Part shown: piece after piece, positions 32,316 to 41,895 of the stretch | Position numbering within the stretch: position 1 is the first letter of the stretch | How the letters are laid out: each line of letters opens with the position of its first letter | DNA from: Acetatifactor sp. | GTDB taxonomy: Bacteria; Bacillota; Clostridia; Lachnospirales; Lachnospiraceae | Assembly: GCA_024695935.1 (NCBI GenBank) | Contig: JAILHH010000020.1 | Coordinates: 1-64,000 of the forward strand | DNA: 64,000 bases | Direction of reading: 5' to 3' | Position numbers and translations under genes: made by a program | The notes under the pieces: model-generated | Databases searched by the model: none | The model's input: the letters and a program-made list of their open reading frames with translations, nothing else | Told to the model about the DNA's origin: nothing

Positions 32316-33299
32316 ATGGAACAGAAGGGTGTCAGAAAATCTAAACTTATTGTGGGGATCTGTATCATGGTGGTGTCTTTGCTGGTATTGGCGGGCATAG
32401 CCTTATTTTTGTATTTCAAAATAGCCCATTCGGGCAAATCTTCCACAAATGTGATATATGATAAAAAATATGCATTTATAGCAAATGACAGCGAGGATGC
32501 TTTTGTCCTTGATGTCTACAATGTTGCAAAGGAATATGCTGCCCAAAAAGGTGCATATCTGGAGCTTGTGGGTGAAAACCTGAACAATTCATATTCCTCC
32601 CATGAACTAATGGCTATGGCCATCGCATCAAAATATGACGGCATAATCGTGGAGCCGGATGATACGGAGGAGATGACAAATCTCATTAACAAAGCAGTGT
32701 CGGAGCAGATACCCGTGGTGACTTACATGACGGATGATGCCTCCAGTAAGAGACAGTGTTACATCGGAATGAACTTTTATGTGCTGGGAACTCAATACGG
32801 CAAGGTTATCGGCAAGATGGGATATGAGGATGAATGTAATGTGCTGGTCCTCACAAAGGAGACTCTGCCGGACAGCAGCAAAAACAATTTCTATACATCT
32901 CTTATGAGTGAACTTTCGTCCCACAGCCCCGGAAATGTAAAATATGATGTTAACTTCAGCGCAGTTGATACCGCATCCAGTTTTAACGTGGAGGAAGCGG
33001 TGAGAGATATCGTTCTCTACGATGAGGCTGATATCGATGTGGTGCTGTGCATGGATGAGATCACCACCACCAGCATGTACAGGGCTCTTGTGGATTACAA
33101 CAAGGTGGGAAGCCTGGAAGTGGTCGGTTATTATAACTCCGATACCATTTTACAGGGAGTGGAGCGTGGTGTCATCAGGGCCACCATCTCGGTTGACGCT
33201 TCGGAGATGGGTGTCGGATGTATAGATGCACTGGAAGAATATCTGGACACCGGATATGTCAGCGAATATATCTCGGTTTCTGTGGAGATCATCGACTGA
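32316..33299 (+). CDS. Membrane-anchored periplasmic-binding-type sugar sensor
   Basis: A 327-residue protein. It has one N-terminal transmembrane anchor (about residues 12-37, with no lipobox) and an extracytoplasmic ribose-binding-like domain (Peripla_BP_4): YAFIANDSEDAFVLDVYNVAKEYA, YDGIIVEPDDTEEMTNLINKA, IPVVTYMTDDA and VVGYYNSDTILQGVERG. It is in an operon with a histidine kinase, so it probably presents bound sugar to the kinase, as XylFII does for LytS in Clostridium beijerinckii. The second ATG (32316) is preferred because AAGG lies 7 nt upstream; the first ATG (32310) is too close. Confidence 0.85.
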   Translation: MEQKGVRKSKLIVGICIMVVSLLVLAGIALFLYFKIAHSGKSSTNVIYDKKYAFIANDSEDAFVLDVYNVAKEYAAQKGAYLELVGENLNNSYSSHELMAMAIASKYDGIIVEPDDTEEMTNLINKAVSEQIPVVTYMTDDASSKRQCYIGMNFYVLGTQYGKVIGKMGYEDECNVLVLTKETLPDSSKNNFYTSLMSELSSHSPGNVKYDVNFSAVDTASSFNVEEAVRDIVLYDEADIDVVLCMDEITTTSMYRALVDYNKVGSLEVVGYYNSDTILQGVERGVIRATISVDASEMGVGCIDALEEYLDTGYVSEYISVSVEIID

Positions 33300-33319
33300 C
33301 ATTTGAGAGACAGGTGGAT

Positions 33320-34819
33320 ATGAAGCAGTTGGAGAGAAGGATTTCTAATTTCATACACAAGATGAGTATCAAAAAGCAGCTGCTCTTGGTTTTTATCCTG
33401 ACGGCCGCTATCATTTTTGTGGCCAATTTTGTGATATTTATCGAGATCGATAAACAGATGGGATCTGTGGACGCGGTTTATGACAGTAACGAGCAAAACA
33501 ACGAGCTTTTGGCTTTGGTTGAAAATGTGCAGGATTCCATGACAGTATATCTTCAGGTAAAATCCACGGATGTTATGGAGGGATATTACAGAGCGGTCTA
33601 TGATCTCACGGATGTGCTCGACAGAATGGATACCACCATCCAGGGGACGGTGGCACCGGCTGCCAGAGATGACATCAAAAATATGATATATGCATATCTA
33701 AAGCTTGCCGATGAGACCATACAGGGGAAACGAGGCAGAAATGTGGAGAGGTATTCCGTAAACTATGAGGAAGCCAGCACCATGTTTTTATATATAAAGG
33801 ATTCCATAACCAGTTTGAATGAACTCCAGTTCAGACAGAATACGGAGGAGTACTCGGAACTGAGAACATCAATGAAGGTGCTGGAAGTCACCAGCTTCAT
33901 CGTGCTGGGCTTTGCGTTTTTGATAGGAATAGTGCTTGTAATCCTGTTTACGGAGAGAATCACTTTCCCCATAACAGACCTGGCAGAGAGAGCGGGCAAG
34001 ATCTCCGGCGGAAACTTTGATGTGGATATCCCCGCAAACAACTGGACGGATGAGATCAGCATCCTCTCGAAAGCCTTTTCCGGAATGCTTGTCAGCATCA
34101 AGGACTATATGGCTCAGGAAAAGAAAAACATGGAGACGGAGAGGGACTTAAGAGAGAGGGAGCTTACCATGGAGGCTGAGATCAAGGAGGCCAGACTTAA
34201 ATATTTCCAGGCCCAGATAAACCCACACTTCCTTTTTAATACACTGAATGCGGGAATGCAGCTTGCCATGCTTGAAAGCGCCCCCAGGACAGGTGAGTTT
34301 TTAAAGAATGTGTCGGAATTTTTCCGTTACAATATCAACAAGGATAACGGCGGATCTACCATAGGTGAGGAAGTGTCACTGGTGGATTATTATGTTGAGA
34401 TATTAAAGGTAAGGTTCGGGGACGAACTGGAACTTATAAAGGATGTGGACGAGTCGGTTTACGGCCTGTACATCCCAAAGATGGTGCTGCAGCCAATTGT
34501 GGAAAACTGCGTTAACCACGGAGTCAGGGAGACAGAGCGAAAAGGCATCATATATCTTACTATATATAAGAGGGACGGCGAGGTGCTCATAAGCATTGCG
34601 GACAACGGCATAGGAATGTCTGCTGAGCTTATAGATTCCATTCTAAGCGGCAGTTACGTGCCGGATGAAAACAGCGCGGAGTCAAACGGTGTGGGCATCA
34701 GAAGTGTCATCAACAGATTAAAGCTTTTCTATAACAGAGAAGATGTGATAGAGATCGTAAGTGAAGGAAAAGACCAGGGAACGGAGGTGATCATTCATGT
34801 ACAAGATAATGCTGGCTGA
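33320..34819 (+). CDS. YesM/LytS-type sensor histidine kinase
   Basis: A 499-residue membrane kinase. TM1 spans about residues 18-40. An extracytoplasmic four-helix-like domain (about 41-185) and TM2 (about 188-212) follow, then a HAMP domain (ERITFPITDLAERAGKISGGNFDVDIPA) and a coiled coil (about 265-292). The His-kinase motif QAQINPHFLFNTLNAGMQLA (phospho-His about 300) and an HATPase with VLQPIVENCVNHG, DNGIGM and GVGIRSVINRL complete it. It lies 20 bp after the sugar sensor and overlaps its response regulator by 23 bp. A start further upstream would run into the sensor gene. Confidence 0.92.
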   Translation: MKQLERRISNFIHKMSIKKQLLLVFILTAAIIFVANFVIFIEIDKQMGSVDAVYDSNEQNNELLALVENVQDSMTVYLQVKSTDVMEGYYRAVYDLTDVLDRMDTTIQGTVAPAARDDIKNMIYAYLKLADETIQGKRGRNVERYSVNYEEASTMFLYIKDSITSLNELQFRQNTEEYSELRTSMKVLEVTSFIVLGFAFLIGIVLVILFTERITFPITDLAERAGKISGGNFDVDIPANNWTDEISILSKAFSGMLVSIKDYMAQEKKNMETERDLRERELTMEAEIKEARLKYFQAQINPHFLFNTLNAGMQLAMLESAPRTGEFLKNVSEFFRYNINKDNGGSTIGEEVSLVDYYVEILKVRFGDELELIKDVDESVYGLYIPKMVLQPIVENCVNHGVRETERKGIIYLTIYKRDGEVLISIADNGIGMSAELIDSILSGSYVPDENSAESNGVGIRSVINRLKLFYNREDVIEIVSEGKDQGTEVIIHVQDNAG

Positions 34820-36407
34820 TGATGAGAGCATTGTAATAGAGGCTTTGAAATTCATCATAAGCGATACCTTTGGAGATGAGTGTGAAGTGGCTTATGCAAA
34901 GACGGGCAGAAGCGTGGTGGAACTGGCCCAGGAGTTTCGCCCGGACATAGCCTTCATGGATATACAGATGCCCGGAATAAACGGTATCGATGCCATGAAG
35001 GAGATACAGAGCTTTAATCCCTCCATCATCTTTATCGTAATGAGCGCCTATGACAAATTTGATTATGCAAAACAGGCCATAGACCTGGGAGTCCTGGATT
35101 ATCTCACAAAGCCTGTGGAGAGGGACAAGATCGAGGCAGTATTAAAAAAGGCCATGGCCATAAACGATAAGCGAAAGGAAAAGAGGAGCAACGACCTTCG
35201 TATCAAGGAAAAACTGGAGATCGTGGTGCCTTTTATGGAAAGCGGCCTGATCTATTCCCTTCTTTTCGGAGAAAACGACATCGTCACTGTTAACAAATAC
35301 AGGGAGCTTTTGTCCATACCGGAGGAGTCGGCTTACTGTATGGTGCTTGAAGCGGGAGAGATCGAAAACGAGAGAGTCTCAAACGAAGTGGGAAACGGTG
35401 TGAGACTTGATGACAAATATGATATCATCAGAGAATCCATAAAAAGCACCGTAAACTGTATTGTGGGCCCCATAATGTCCAACCGTATCATCTGCATCGT
35501 ACCCTTTGGAGGTGACGAGATACGATTTGCGGAGAGAAGTATTCTCATCGAAAATATCAGGAAAAAACTCCATGAGCTAAGAGAAGCCTTTGACATAGAG
35601 CTGAGAGTGGGCGTGGGCAGGTTAAAATCCTGGAGGACCCAGGGGGAGAGCTACAGGGAGGCTTTGCAGGCTTTAAAGATCTCTGTGGGTAGCGTATCCC
35701 ATGCGGATGACCTGGAGGTGGGCCCCAGATGGGAGACAGATTATCCCATAGACCTTGAGAGAGAGATTTTTTCAAATGTGGCAGCAGGCCTGGTCACAGA
35801 GACGGGCCACAGCTCCAGAGAGTTCTGGAACTGGATGATGGCAAGCCACGGCGACGATGAAGGCGATATACGTATCAAGGTCATCGATTTTATATTGAGG
35901 GCCGAGTATGATTCCTATCAAAAGGGAGGCGGAATGTATCGCTTCGACTCCAGAAGGGATTATCTTGAGACTGCATATAAAAGCCCTTTTCCGGACCTTG
36001 AAAACTGGTTTGTGCAAAAGATGAGCGATGCCGCAAGAAGGGTCAATCTCTTAAAAGAGGATTCCCTTAAATCTCCCATAGTAAAGGCTGTCGAATATAT
36101 CAGAGAAAACTTCCGTCAGGATATTTCTCTGGACGATGTGGCCAGAATGGTGGATGTTACGCCCTATTATTTCAGCAAACTCTTTAAGGCGGAGGAAGGC
36201 GTGAACTTCATCGACTACCTCACGGCGCTCAGGATAGAGGAAGCCAGAAAGATGCTTTCCGGGGATGAATTTGCGGTAAAAGAAGTGGGCGCAAGTGTCG
36301 GATACCAGGATCCGAATTATTTCAGCAGGATCTTTAAGAAAAATACCGGTTATACTCCTACGGAATACAAGGAGAGATGCAATGAAAAAACTAAGCTGGA
36401 CAAATAA
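34797..36407 (+). CDS. YesN-type response regulator with AraC DNA-binding domain
   Basis: A 536-residue protein. The N-terminal receiver domain has phospho-Asp in IAFMDIQMPGING (about residue 55) and Lys in LDYLTKPVERDK. A long middle region (about 130-420) is of the YesN linker type. The C-terminal AraC pair of helix-turn-helices is VKAVEYIRENFRQDISLDDVARMVDVTPYYFSKLFKAEEGVNFIDYLTALRIEEARKML, written in part here as ISLDDVARMVDV and VGASVGYQDPNYFSRIFKK. It should activate the XylFGH-type transporter downstream in response to sugar. It overlaps both neighbours. Confidence 0.93.
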   Translation: MYKIMLADDESIVIEALKFIISDTFGDECEVAYAKTGRSVVELAQEFRPDIAFMDIQMPGINGIDAMKEIQSFNPSIIFIVMSAYDKFDYAKQAIDLGVLDYLTKPVERDKIEAVLKKAMAINDKRKEKRSNDLRIKEKLEIVVPFMESGLIYSLLFGENDIVTVNKYRELLSIPEESAYCMVLEAGEIENERVSNEVGNGVRLDDKYDIIRESIKSTVNCIVGPIMSNRIICIVPFGGDEIRFAERSILIENIRKKLHELREAFDIELRVGVGRLKSWRTQGESYREALQALKISVGSVSHADDLEVGPRWETDYPIDLEREIFSNVAAGLVTETGHSSREFWNWMMASHGDDEGDIRIKVIDFILRAEYDSYQKGGGMYRFDSRRDYLETAYKSPFPDLENWFVQKMSDAARRVNLLKEDSLKSPIVKAVEYIRENFRQDISLDDVARMVDVTPYYFSKLFKAEEGVNFIDYLTALRIEEARKMLSGDEFAVKEVGASVGYQDPNYFSRIFKKNTGYTPTEYKERCNEKTKLDK

Positions 36408-37443
36408 ATACAGGAAAGGTGCCTTACAGCTTTTCTCTTTTTTATTTATGATATTGTGCCTTACGGGGTGCGGAACCTCCGGAAGAGAAGTTGTGGATGA
36501 AAAAAAGGACGATACCGGCATCAAGATTGGTTTTTCCGTGGATTCCCTGGTGGTTGAAAGATGGGAAAAGGACAGGGATATCTTTGTCACAAAGGCGGGA
36601 GAACTGGGAGCTGAGGTCAATTTTCAAAATGCAAGCGGCAGCATTGAAAATCAAAAAAAGCAGATCGGCTACCTGATAGACAGGGATGTGGATGTCATCG
36701 TCATCGTGGCCGGTGATTCGGAAATGTTTTCCGAAGAAGTCGAAGCCGCCCACAAAAAAGGCATAAAAGTGATAGCCTATGACAGAATGCTCATGAATGC
36801 GGATGTGGATCTTTATATTTCCTTTGACAATACGGAAGTGGGGAGACTCATGGGTGAAGCTTTTTCCGAGAAATTAAAAAAAGGCGCAAAGGTGATGATG
36901 GTAAACGGACCTACCACCGACAACAATGTGGCTCTTGTCAGCGCAGGATTTGAGGAAGTGGCGGGCATCAATCAATGGACCATCACAGACATCTCATATA
37001 CGGATGGCTGGAAACAGGAGCTGGCGTATGATTATATAAACGAGCACATAGATATGGCAAAGGAAGCGGATGCCATAATGTGCGGAAACGATGCCATAGC
37101 CGGACAGGTCATAAGCGCCCTGTCGGAAAACAGGATCGTGGGTGATATTCTGGTGGCGGGGCAGGATGCGGATCTGGACGCCTGCCAGAGAGTTGTGGAA
37201 AAGACTCAGTTCATGACGGTGTACAAACCCATCGACACCCTGGCTGAGACGGCTGCCAAATATGCGGTCCGCCTTGCAAAGGGAGATCTGTCGGAGGAGC
37301 TTCTTACCGAAAACAACGGAAAATATGACATTCCCTGTATCTATGTGACTCCCTATGCGGTGACCATAGACAATATAGATGAGATGATCATAGACAGCGG
37401 TTTCCACATGAGAAGTGATGTATATTTAAATGTGACACAGTGA
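36382..37443 (+). CDS. Second sugar-binding sensor lipoprotein (XylF-like)
   Basis: A 353-residue lipoprotein (hydrophobic segment ending LCLTGC, lipobox Cys near residue 29) with a D-xylose-binding-like fold: KIGFSVDSLVVERWEKDRDIF, GYLIDRDVDVIVIVAGD, VIAYDRMLMNADVDLYISFDNTEVGRLMG, DAIMCGNDAIAGQVI and VAGQDADLDACQRVVEKTQFMTVYKPI. It is encoded within the two-component operon, not with the transporter, so it is more likely a sensing partner than a transport protein. Homology to the transporter's own binding protein at 37675 is clear. Its ATG at 36382 overlaps the regulator's end by 26 bp. Confidence 0.88.
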   Translation: MKKLSWTNKYRKGALQLFSFLFMILCLTGCGTSGREVVDEKKDDTGIKIGFSVDSLVVERWEKDRDIFVTKAGELGAEVNFQNASGSIENQKKQIGYLIDRDVDVIVIVAGDSEMFSEEVEAAHKKGIKVIAYDRMLMNADVDLYISFDNTEVGRLMGEAFSEKLKKGAKVMMVNGPTTDNNVALVSAGFEEVAGINQWTITDISYTDGWKQELAYDYINEHIDMAKEADAIMCGNDAIAGQVISALSENRIVGDILVAGQDADLDACQRVVEKTQFMTVYKPIDTLAETAAKYAVRLAKGDLSEELLTENNGKYDIPCIYVTPYAVTIDNIDEMIIDSGFHMRSDVYLNVTQ

Positions 37444-37456
37444 TGTTCACAATATG

Positions 37457-37576
37457 TTTACAAATAGTTTACAAATAGCACATTTTTAACAGCATTAATT
37501 TGACCTGTTAAAAATGTGCTATTTTTTGTAGTGAATGGGGTGGTTTTTACAAAATTGTCCATTGTTTATTTGTAAA
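37457..37576. promoter_or_regulatory. Cluster of TTTACAAA elements upstream of the sugar transporter
   Basis: TTTACAAAT occurs at 37457-37465 and 37468-37476, exactly 11 bp apart, one helical turn. TTTACAAA recurs at 37546-37553 with its inverted copy TTTGTAAA at 37569-37576. The cluster lies between the two-component operon and the transporter it probably controls, so it is a candidate regulator-binding region. Confidence 0.5.
37474..37527 (+). terminator. Terminator of the sugar-sensing operon
   Basis: A 19-bp perfect stem (AATAGCACATTTTTAACAG at 37474-37492 with 37505-37523) is followed by TTTTG. Confidence 0.9.
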
Positions 37577-37674
37577 TGTCCTATTTTTATCGAAAAACTG
37601 TGAGAGTAATATGGTTGTTGTAGGAGCCACATGGGGTGGCAAACCAAAAACTATTCTAAAATGGAGGAAATCAA

Positions 37675-38790
37675 ATGAAAAAGTTTGGTAGCATTTTACT
37701 GAGCCTCGTTCTCGCAGTCAGCGTACTTGCAGGATGCGGCAGCACAGGTCAGAAGGCTTCTTCAGGAAGCGGAACACAGGTTGGTATCGTCCTTCCTACA
37801 AAGGATGAGCCCAGATGGTTACAGGACCAGAAACAGTTCGAGACACTTCTTACAGAGGCAGGATTTACCTCAGAGGTATTATTCAGCCAGGGATCTTCAG
37901 CAACAGAGAAGACAAACGTTGAGTCACTCATCACATCAGGTATCAAGGTTCTTGTTATCTGTGCACAGGACGCTTCAGCAGCAGGAGCTGCAGTTGAGGC
38001 AGCAAAGGATGCAGGCGTAACAGTTATCTGCTATGACCGTCTGATCACAGGTACAGATGCAGTTGACTACTATGTAACATTCGACTCAGTAGCAGTTGGT
38101 GTTGCACAGGGCCAGTACCTCATCGACAACAAGCCTGAAGGAACAGGTATTCCTCTTTACCTTTACGCAGGTGCTGCAACAGATAACAACGCATTCCTCT
38201 TCTTCGAGGGCGCTTGGTCAGTTCTTCAGCCTTACATCGCTGACGGAACATTCGTTATCGCTAACTCTTCAGAAGCTGTAGCTCTTCAGGACAAGAACGA
38301 ACTCACATATGATGAGAAGTCAAAGATCCTCGGACAGGTTACAACAGACTGGGATTTCAACACAGCTAAGTCAAAGGCTGAGGCACACCTTACAGCAAAC
38401 GATGCTTCTATGAAGGGTGATGTTCTTATCCTTGCTCCCAACGATGGTACATCAAGAGCTATCGCTGATGCTTTCGCAGCAGATGCAGACGTTTCAAGCT
38501 ATGTTATCACAGGACAGGATGCTGAGCTTGCTTCAATCAACTACATCCAGGCCGGAAAGCAGAGCATGACAGTATTCAAGAACACAAGCACACTTGCAGC
38601 AGATTCAGTTGCAATGGCTAAGTCAGTTCTTAACGGAGAGACACCTAAGACAGATACCACATACAACAATGGTAATGTAGATGTTCCTTCAAAGCAGACA
38701 GATGTCACAGTAGTAACAGCTGACAACTACAAGTCAGTTCTTGTAGACTCAGGCTACTATACACAGGCTGATATTGACGCTGCTCAATAA
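37675..38790 (+). CDS. Sugar ABC transporter substrate-binding lipoprotein (XylF/ChvE-type)
   Basis: A 371-residue lipoprotein (signal peptide with lipobox VLAGC, Cys near 21) that captures a monosaccharide, xylose-like by family. It shows GIVLPTKDEPRWLQDQKQFETLL, VIAQ-type LVICAQDASAAGAAVEAAKDAG, ICYDRLITGTDAVDYYVTFDSVAVG, ILAPNDGTSRAIADAF and GQDAELASINYIQAGKQSMTVFKN. It is followed by its ATPase and permease. Codon choice is extreme (mostly ACA, TCA, GCA/GCT, GTT, CTT), a mark of very high expression. AATGGAGGAAATCAA precedes the ATG. Confidence 0.93.
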   Translation: MKKFGSILLSLVLAVSVLAGCGSTGQKASSGSGTQVGIVLPTKDEPRWLQDQKQFETLLTEAGFTSEVLFSQGSSATEKTNVESLITSGIKVLVICAQDASAAGAAVEAAKDAGVTVICYDRLITGTDAVDYYVTFDSVAVGVAQGQYLIDNKPEGTGIPLYLYAGAATDNNAFLFFEGAWSVLQPYIADGTFVIANSSEAVALQDKNELTYDEKSKILGQVTTDWDFNTAKSKAEAHLTANDASMKGDVLILAPNDGTSRAIADAFAADADVSSYVITGQDAELASINYIQAGKQSMTVFKNTSTLAADSVAMAKSVLNGETPKTDTTYNNGNVDVPSKQTDVTVVTADNYKSVLVDSGYYTQADIDAAQ

Positions 38791-38883
38791 TTAAGCAAAA
38801 CTAATGTGAGCCGCGGGAGTTTCACAACAGTGAGATGACCGCGGCTTATGTGATAAACCGGAAAATGAAAGGAAACAGGTCAA

Positions 38884-40413
38884 ATGAGTGATTTCATTTT
38901 GGAAATGAAAAACATAACAAAGACCTTCCCCGGCGTAAGGGCACTTGACAATGTAAACTTCAGCGTCAAAAGGGGAGAAATCCACTGTCTGGTAGGAGAG
39001 AACGGAGCCGGTAAATCAACACTTATGAAAGTTCTTTCCGGTGTTTACGGATACGGAAGTTATGAAGGAGATATCGTTTATAACGGAGAAGTACAGCAGT
39101 TCAAGGGAATTGCGGACAGTGAAGCGAAGGGAATCGGTATCATTTACCAGGAGCTTGCTCTGATACCCGAACTCAGTGTTTACGAGAACATTTTCTTCGG
39201 ACACGAGATCATAAAGGGCAGATCCATCGACTGGAACGAGACCATCAGCCGTTCCTCGGATGTCCTTAAAAAGGTAAGACTGGATATAGACCCTTCGACC
39301 AAGGTCAAAAATTTTGGTGTAGGTAAACAACAGCTTATAGAAATTGCAAAGGCTCTCAGCAAGGACGTAAAACTCCTGATTTTGGATGAGCCCACTGCAT
39401 CCCTCAATGAGGATGACAGTGAGAACCTGTTAAAGATCATCAGAGAATTAAAAGAACAGGGCGTATCCTGTATCATGATCTCTCACAAACTCAAAGAGGT
39501 TATAGAGATCGCTGATACGATAACAGTATTGCGAGACGGTGCTACTATCTGTTCAATGGATGTTACAAAGGAAAAGGTAGGAGAAGCTGACATCATCAAG
39601 CACATGGTGGGCCGTGAGATCAGCAATATTTATCCTGAACGTGAAAACAAGAATATCGGAGATGTTATTTTTGAAATAAAGGATTGGACAGCATATGATC
39701 CCAAGAAGGGCCGCGAGATCCTTCACAAGGTCAATATGAATGTCAGAAAGGGCGAGATCGTCGGGCTCCAGGGACTTATGGGCGCGGGAAGAACAGAACT
39801 TGCGCTGAGCCTCTTCGGAAATACTCCCGGATACAGGATCACCGGCGGTGAACTTGTACTTGACGGAAAGACTCTTTCCATCAAATCTCCCAAAGGTGCC
39901 ATCAAAGAGGGAATCGCATATGTGAGTGAGGACAGAAAGGGTAACGGACTTGTCCTTATCCAGGATGTTAAATACAACAATACCATAGCAAATCTTGAGG
40001 CACTTACAAAAGGGCTTGTGATCAATCAGAACGAAGAGATCAAGATCGCAAACGAATACAAGGAATCGATCAATATCAAGACTCCCAGTATCGAACAGAA
40101 GGTAGGTAACCTCTCCGGAGGAAACCAGCAAAAGGTTCAGCTGGCAAAGTGGATGTTTGTATCACCAAAGATCCTGATCTTGGATGAACCCACTCGAGGA
40201 ATCGATGTAGGAGCAAAATACGAGATCTACACACTTATGAACAGACTGGTGGAGGAAGGCATGAGTATCATCATGATCTCCTCGGAACTTTCCGAAGTCT
40301 TAGGTATGAGTGACAGATTATATGTTATGAGCGAGGGTACCATCACAGGCGAACTTACCCGCGAGGAAGCAAGCGAAGAAAAGGTAATGGCTCTTGCGAT
40401 CAAATCTGAATAA
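38884..40413 (+). CDS. Sugar ABC transporter ATPase, double-domain (XylG/MglA-type)
   Basis: A 509-residue ATPase with two ABC domains. Domain 1 has Walker A GENGAGKST (about residues 39-47) and Walker B LLILDEPTASL. Domain 2 has the degenerate Walker A GLMGAGRTELA usual in this family, signature LSGGNQQKVQLAKW and ILILDEPTRGIDVGAKYEIY. It energises uptake with the permease at 40450. It lies 93 bp after the binding protein, a gap that holds a weak hairpin (GCCGCGG / CCGCGGC around 38810-38843). That hairpin probably sets the higher level of the binding protein. Confidence 0.95.
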   Translation: MSDFILEMKNITKTFPGVRALDNVNFSVKRGEIHCLVGENGAGKSTLMKVLSGVYGYGSYEGDIVYNGEVQQFKGIADSEAKGIGIIYQELALIPELSVYENIFFGHEIIKGRSIDWNETISRSSDVLKKVRLDIDPSTKVKNFGVGKQQLIEIAKALSKDVKLLILDEPTASLNEDDSENLLKIIRELKEQGVSCIMISHKLKEVIEIADTITVLRDGATICSMDVTKEKVGEADIIKHMVGREISNIYPERENKNIGDVIFEIKDWTAYDPKKGREILHKVNMNVRKGEIVGLQGLMGAGRTELALSLFGNTPGYRITGGELVLDGKTLSIKSPKGAIKEGIAYVSEDRKGNGLVLIQDVKYNNTIANLEALTKGLVINQNEEIKIANEYKESINIKTPSIEQKVGNLSGGNQQKVQLAKWMFVSPKILILDEPTRGIDVGAKYEIYTLMNRLVEEGMSIIMISSELSEVLGMSDRLYVMSEGTITGELTREEASEEKVMALAIKSE

Positions 40414-40449
40414 TTGGTGACAATAAACAAAGAAAGGTAGGAAAGAAAA

Positions 40450-41658
40450 ATGGCTGAGATTAATGAAACAGCTGTAGAAGAGAAGGTTTCTCTCGGAAAA
40501 GAATTAAGAACACTTGCCAAGAAAAATCTCCGTGATTACATGATGTACATCGTGTTGGTAGCCATTGTAATCTTCTTCTCGGTGGTTACAGGCGGCAAGT
40601 TCATAAGTGCAGGCAATATCTCAAACCTGTTTAACCAGGCTGCATATGTAGCAGTCCTTGCGATCGGTATGACGCTCATCCTCATCCTCAGACAGATCGA
40701 TCTGTCCGTAGGTTATGTGGCAGGTTTCTCCGGAGCGATCGCCGCAATATTACTTACAAATCATGGATGGCCCGTATATCTGACTATCCCCATCGTCCTT
40801 ATCATCGGATTATGCGTAGGTCTTTATCAGGGTCTCTTGGTTACAAGAGTCGGCGTTCCCGCTTTCGTAACAACCCTTGCCGGAATGTTCATCTTCCGTG
40901 GACTCCTCGGTGTTGCGACATCAAAGTCCGGTACCATCGTTATCAAAAACGATGCTTTCAATGCACTTAACAACGGATTTATCCCCGATATCAATATCAT
41001 TCCGGGGGTACATTTTGTGACCATCCTCATCGGAGTCATCGCAGTTTGCCTTGTTATCTATACCCAGATAAAGGCAAGAAGAAACAAGGAAAAATACAAT
41101 TTCAAAGTTGTATCACTTCCCATCTTCATCGCTACCCTGATACTGGTTTCAATAGTCATCATGGTGATCGTAACAGTCCTTGCAAAATGGCACGGTATTC
41201 CCTGGTCGGCAGTAATTGTAGCAGTTATCCTGCTGGCATATAATTTCATGCTGAACAATACAAGACTTGGCCGTTACATTTACGGTATCGGCGGTAACGA
41301 TCAGGCAGCAGAACTCTCCGGTGTAAATGTAAAGAACGTTATCCTCTTTGCATTCTGCTCAATGGGAGTTTTGGCTTCCCTTGCAGGTATCCTCTATTCA
41401 TCAAGACTTCAGTCCGCTACACCTACAGCGGGTGCAGCTTTCGAAATGGATGCCATCGCATCATCCTACATCGGCGGTGTTGCCGTAAGCGGTGGTGTTG
41501 GTAAAGTTACAAATACCATCATCGGTACATTGGTTATTATGTCTCTTACAAACGGAATGAACCTCATGGGTGTGGACACCTTTATGCAGTATGTTGTAAA
41601 AGGTATTATCTTCATCCTTGCAGTTGCATTCGATGTAACCACACGTAAGAACAATTAA
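40450..41658 (+). CDS. Sugar ABC transporter permease (XylH-type)
   Basis: A 402-residue integral membrane protein of the BPD_transp_2 family. It has AVLAIGMTLILILRQIDLSVGYVAGFSGAIAAILL, VPAFVTTLAGMFIFRGLLGV, YIYGIGGNDQAAELSGVNVKNV and ASSYIGGVAVSGGVGKVTNTIIGTLVIMSLTNGMNLMG. An unusually long segment (about residues 195-235) between helices is specific to XylH-like permeases. It completes the sugar importer; GAAAGGTAGGAAAG precedes the start. Confidence 0.95.
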   Translation: MAEINETAVEEKVSLGKELRTLAKKNLRDYMMYIVLVAIVIFFSVVTGGKFISAGNISNLFNQAAYVAVLAIGMTLILILRQIDLSVGYVAGFSGAIAAILLTNHGWPVYLTIPIVLIIGLCVGLYQGLLVTRVGVPAFVTTLAGMFIFRGLLGVATSKSGTIVIKNDAFNALNNGFIPDINIIPGVHFVTILIGVIAVCLVIYTQIKARRNKEKYNFKVVSLPIFIATLILVSIVIMVIVTVLAKWHGIPWSAVIVAVILLAYNFMLNNTRLGRYIYGIGGNDQAAELSGVNVKNVILFAFCSMGVLASLAGILYSSRLQSATPTAGAAFEMDAIASSYIGGVAVSGGVGKVTNTIIGTLVIMSLTNGMNLMGVDTFMQYVVKGIIFILAVAFDVTTRKNN

Positions 41659-41679
41659 TACACACTAAATCAAATCAGG

Positions 41680-41746
41680 CAAAGCCTTCCGTAACAGTAC
41701 TGTTTCGGGAGGCTTTGTTTTGTGTGCGCCTAGCGGCGCACTTTTC
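41680..41746 (+). terminator. Tandem terminators after the sugar transporter
   Basis: CAAAGCCTTCCG/CGGGAGGCTTTG (41680-41691/41706-41717) followed by TTTTG, then GTGCGCC/GGCGCAC (41724-41730/41735-41741) followed by TTTTC. Confidence 0.88.
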
Positions 41747-41809
41747 ACTGTTTTTAGCGGTGATGGAATTTGATCCGGGTGGCCTTTAAAATAACAAAAA
41801 ATTATTGTA

Positions 41810-41838
41810 TTTACATATAAATTGTGAGATAATAATAT
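41810..41838 (+). promoter_or_regulatory. Promoter of the chemoreceptor gene
   Basis: TTTACA (41810-41815) and TAATAT (41833-41838), spacer 17 bp; no sigma-28-type motif seen. Confidence 0.65.
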
Positions 41839-41895
41839 GAAATTATTTATATTGGCTAGTAAACATCAAAATATAAAGACAAAGGAGTGTTACCT

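Noticed and set aside
34797-36407. Possible frameshifts where the four sensing genes overlap
   Set aside because: Overlaps of 14-26 bp with proper ribosome binding sites are consistent with translational coupling; every protein is full length.
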